A model generated the notes under the pieces. It did not search any database. It worked only from the letters and a program-made list of their open reading frames with translations, and was not told the DNA's origin. A DNA stretch of 6,904 nt from Burkholderiales bacterium (GTDB lineage: Bacteria; Pseudomonadota; Gammaproteobacteria; Burkholderiales; SG8-39): positions 1 through 6,904 of the forward strand of contig SXNB01000120.1 of the NCBI GenBank assembly GCA_005777205.1. Reading direction: 5' to 3'. Of this stretch, positions 5,387 to 6,904 are shown in pieces (within the stretch, counting starts at the first letter, position 1; every line of letters begins with the position of its first letter). A program made the position numbers and the translations under genes.

Positions 5387-6397
5387 AACATCACCGTCGC
5401 AGTGGATTGCATGGGAGGCGACCACGGCCCCCATGTGACGGTGCCTGCCGCGCTGCAGTTCGTGCGCGCGAATGCGGGAGTTTCGGCCATCCTGGTCGGC
5501 CAGAGCGTCGCGATCGAGCGCGAACTTTCGGCGCGAGGCGCGCAACCCGACGGCCGGCTACGGTTACAGCACGCGGCCGAAGTGGTGGCGATGGACGAGC
5601 TCCCGGTGCAGGCACTGCGCTTCAAGAAGCAGTCTTCCATGCGCATCGCGGTCAACCTGGTGAAGAGCGGGGAGGCGCACGCCTGCGTGAGCGCCGGCAA
5701 CACCGGTGCGCTCATGGCCATTTCACGCTTCGTGCTGAAGACCTTGCCGGGGATCGACCGCCCGGCGATCGCCACGGTGCTGCCCAATATGCGGGACGGA
5801 TTCACCACGGTGCTCGACCTCGGCGCCAACGTCGACTGCACCCCGGAGCAGCTGACCCAGTTCGGCCTGATGGGCGCGATGCTGGTCGCCGCCACAGAGC
5901 ACAACGAGCGGCCCAGCGTGGGGCTGCTCAATATTGGCATCGAAGACATCAAGGGAAACGAGACTGTGAAGCGCGCGGCAGAACTGCTGCGCGCGAGCGG
6001 CCTCAATTTCTACGGCAACGTCGAGGGCGACGACATTTTCAAGGGCACCACTGACGTAGTAGTCTGCGACGGCTTCGTCGGCAACTCGGTGCTCAAGGCC
6101 TCGGAGGGCGTGATGAAGATGATCGTCGCGTTCCTGAAGCAGGAATTCTCCCGCAACTCGCTGCGCAAGCTCTCGGCGCTGGCGGCGATGCCGGTACTGA
6201 AGGCGATGAAGGAGCGCATGGATCCTGGCCGTTACAACGGCGCCAGCCTGCTCGGCCTGCGCGGTATCGTCATCAAGAGCCACGGCTCGGCCGACGCCTA
6301 TGCCTTTAGCCAGGCGCTGGCGCGCGCGGCGGACGAGGTGCGCAACGATGTCGTGGCGCGCATCACCCATCGACTGGCGCAACCGGGGGCCGCATGA
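5384..6397 (+). CDS. plsX: Phosphate acyltransferase PlsX
   Basis: A 337-residue PlsX, full length for the family. It converts acyl-ACP and phosphate into acyl-phosphate, which PlsY then uses to acylate glycerol-3-phosphate, the first step of phospholipid synthesis. It is a peripheral membrane enzyme. Conserved blocks are VAVDCMGGDHGP (5-16), SAGNTGALMA (103-112), RPAIATVLP (126-134), LDLGANVDC (144-152), LLNIGIEDIKGNE (181-193), FYGNVEGDDIFKGTTDVVVCDGFVGN (209-234) and the C-terminal GASLLGLRGIVIKSHGSAD (286-304). The start is GTG at 5384, chosen because it gives the typical M-x-I-T-V-A-V-D-C-M-G-G-D beginning. It has no clear ribosome-binding site. The stop shares four bases (ATGA) with the fabH start, indicating coupled translation. 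Confidence 0.97.
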   Translation: MNITVAVDCMGGDHGPHVTVPAALQFVRANAGVSAILVGQSVAIERELSARGAQPDGRLRLQHAAEVVAMDELPVQALRFKKQSSMRIAVNLVKSGEAHACVSAGNTGALMAISRFVLKTLPGIDRPAIATVLPNMRDGFTTVLDLGANVDCTPEQLTQFGLMGAMLVAATEHNERPSVGLLNIGIEDIKGNETVKRAAELLRASGLNFYGNVEGDDIFKGTTDVVVCDGFVGNSVLKASEGVMKMIVAFLKQEFSRNSLRKLSALAAMPVLKAMKERMDPGRYNGASLLGLRGIVIKSHGSADAYAFSQALARAADEVRNDVVARITHRLAQPGAA

Positions 6398-6904
6398 GTC
6401 GCGTCCAGTCCCGCATCGCCGGCACCGGCAGCTACCTGCCGCCGCGCGTGATGACGAACGCCGAGTTCGCGCAACGCCTGGAAACGACCGACGAGTGGAT
6501 CCGCGAGCGCACCGGCATCCGGCAGCGACACATCGCCAAAGAATCGCAGGCGTCGAGCGATCTTGCGCTGGAGGCGAGCCGCCGCGCAATCGAGGCCTCC
6601 GGAATCGAGGCCTCGGCCATCGACCTCATCATCGTCGCCACCTCGACGCCGGACTACGTTTTTCCCAGCACCGCGTGCCTGCTGCAGGCGAAGCTCGGCA
6701 TCGCCACCTGCGCCGCCTTCGACGTACAGGCGGTGTGCAGCGGCTTCGTCTATGGCCTCGCGACCGCGGACAACTTCATCCGCGCAGGCGCGGCGAAACA
6801 CGCGCTTGTGGTGGGGTCGGAAGTTTTCTCCCGTATCTTGGACTGGAACGACCGCGGCACCTGCGTACTGCTGATAAATATCTCTGTGCTGTGCTGGATG
6901 CAGC
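6394..6904 (+). CDS. fabH: Beta-ketoacyl-ACP synthase III (partial, frame disturbed near right edge)
   Basis: The first 170 codons of FabH, the enzyme that condenses acetyl-CoA with malonyl-ACP to start fatty acid chains. Matching blocks are IAGTGSYLPPRV (8-19), TTDEWIRERTGIRQRHIA (31-48), VATSTPDYVFPSTAC (81-95), AFDVQAVCSGFVYGL (108-122) with catalytic C115, and ALVVGSEVFSRILDWNDRGTCVL. The histidine and asparagine of the triad lie beyond the window. The ATG overlaps the plsX stop (ATGA), with GGGGG at 6385-6389 4 nt upstream. After L159 (6870) the family expects an FGDGAGA-like loop. The reading frame instead gives LINISVLCWMQ, while another frame from 6888 reads AVLDA, as expected of FabH. 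So bases 6871-6887 are altered and at least one base is out of register, most likely a sequence error at a contig end. Confidence 0.9.
   Translation, partial: MSRVQSRIAGTGSYLPPRVMTNAEFAQRLETTDEWIRERTGIRQRHIAKESQASSDLALEASRRAIEASGIEASAIDLIIVATSTPDYVFPSTACLLQAKLGIATCAAFDVQAVCSGFVYGLATADNFIRAGAAKHALVVGSEVFSRILDWNDRGTCVLLINISVLCWMQ

Noticed and set aside
5723..6589. 288-codon minus-strand open frame across plsX and fabH
   Set aside because: It spans two well-supported plus-strand genes and shows only an Arg/Ala/His-rich composition typical of antisense frames.
1..6904. Mobile element, CRISPR array, tRNA/rRNA, defence island or novel multi-gene system
   Set aside because: No direct-repeat arrays, transposase or integrase motifs, or RNA-gene signatures were seen; all substantial frames belong to a conserved housekeeping cluster.

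Overview
The window is a GC-rich stretch of bacterial chromosome carrying a conserved housekeeping cluster: RNA metabolism, cell-envelope maintenance and the start of fatty acid/phospholipid synthesis. The order is rne (minus), rluC, HAD phosphatase, Rieske protein, S49 peptidase, then RsmI-like methyltransferase and maf/yceF (both minus), then yceD, rpmF, plsX, fabH. The core (rne / rluC / yceF / yceD-rpmF-plsX-fabH) is shared with gammaproteobacteria. The extra Rieske, S49 and RsmI-like genes between rluC and maf match the arrangement I associate with Betaproteobacteria. I therefore infer a betaproteobacterium, genus not determinable. No mobile element, CRISPR array, tRNA, rRNA or foreign-looking segment is visible, and I found no evidence of a new multi-gene system.

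Layout. Positions 1-129 hold the first 43 codons of RNase E on the minus strand. Positions 130-410 are a divergent intergenic region, probably the structured 5' leader of rne plus AT-rich promoter sequence next to the rluC start. Positions 411-3274 form one tight plus-strand operon of four overlapping genes (4-, 22- and 8-nt overlaps). A short dyad at 3285-3304 separates it from the convergent minus-strand pair maf and RsmI-like methyltransferase (4594-3312, 1-nt overlap). A 49-bp divergent gap (4595-4643) contains a good sigma70-type promoter for yceD-rpmF-plsX-fabH, which runs to the right edge.

Functional themes. rne and rluC act on RNA, and yceD, rpmF and possibly the methyltransferase connect to 23S rRNA and ribosome assembly. 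YceF removes modified nucleotides. PlsX and FabH set the flow between acyl-ACP, acyl-phosphate and new fatty acid chains. Linking ribosomal protein bL32 to lipid synthesis in one transcript is a well-known arrangement.

Points worth a second look: a frame change and garbled bases in fabH within 35 nt of the right edge, probably a contig-end error; possible near-leaderless starts for rluC and yceD; competing hairpins at the plsX GTG start; a probable structured rne leader; and two family members of unknown role (Rieske and RsmI-like).
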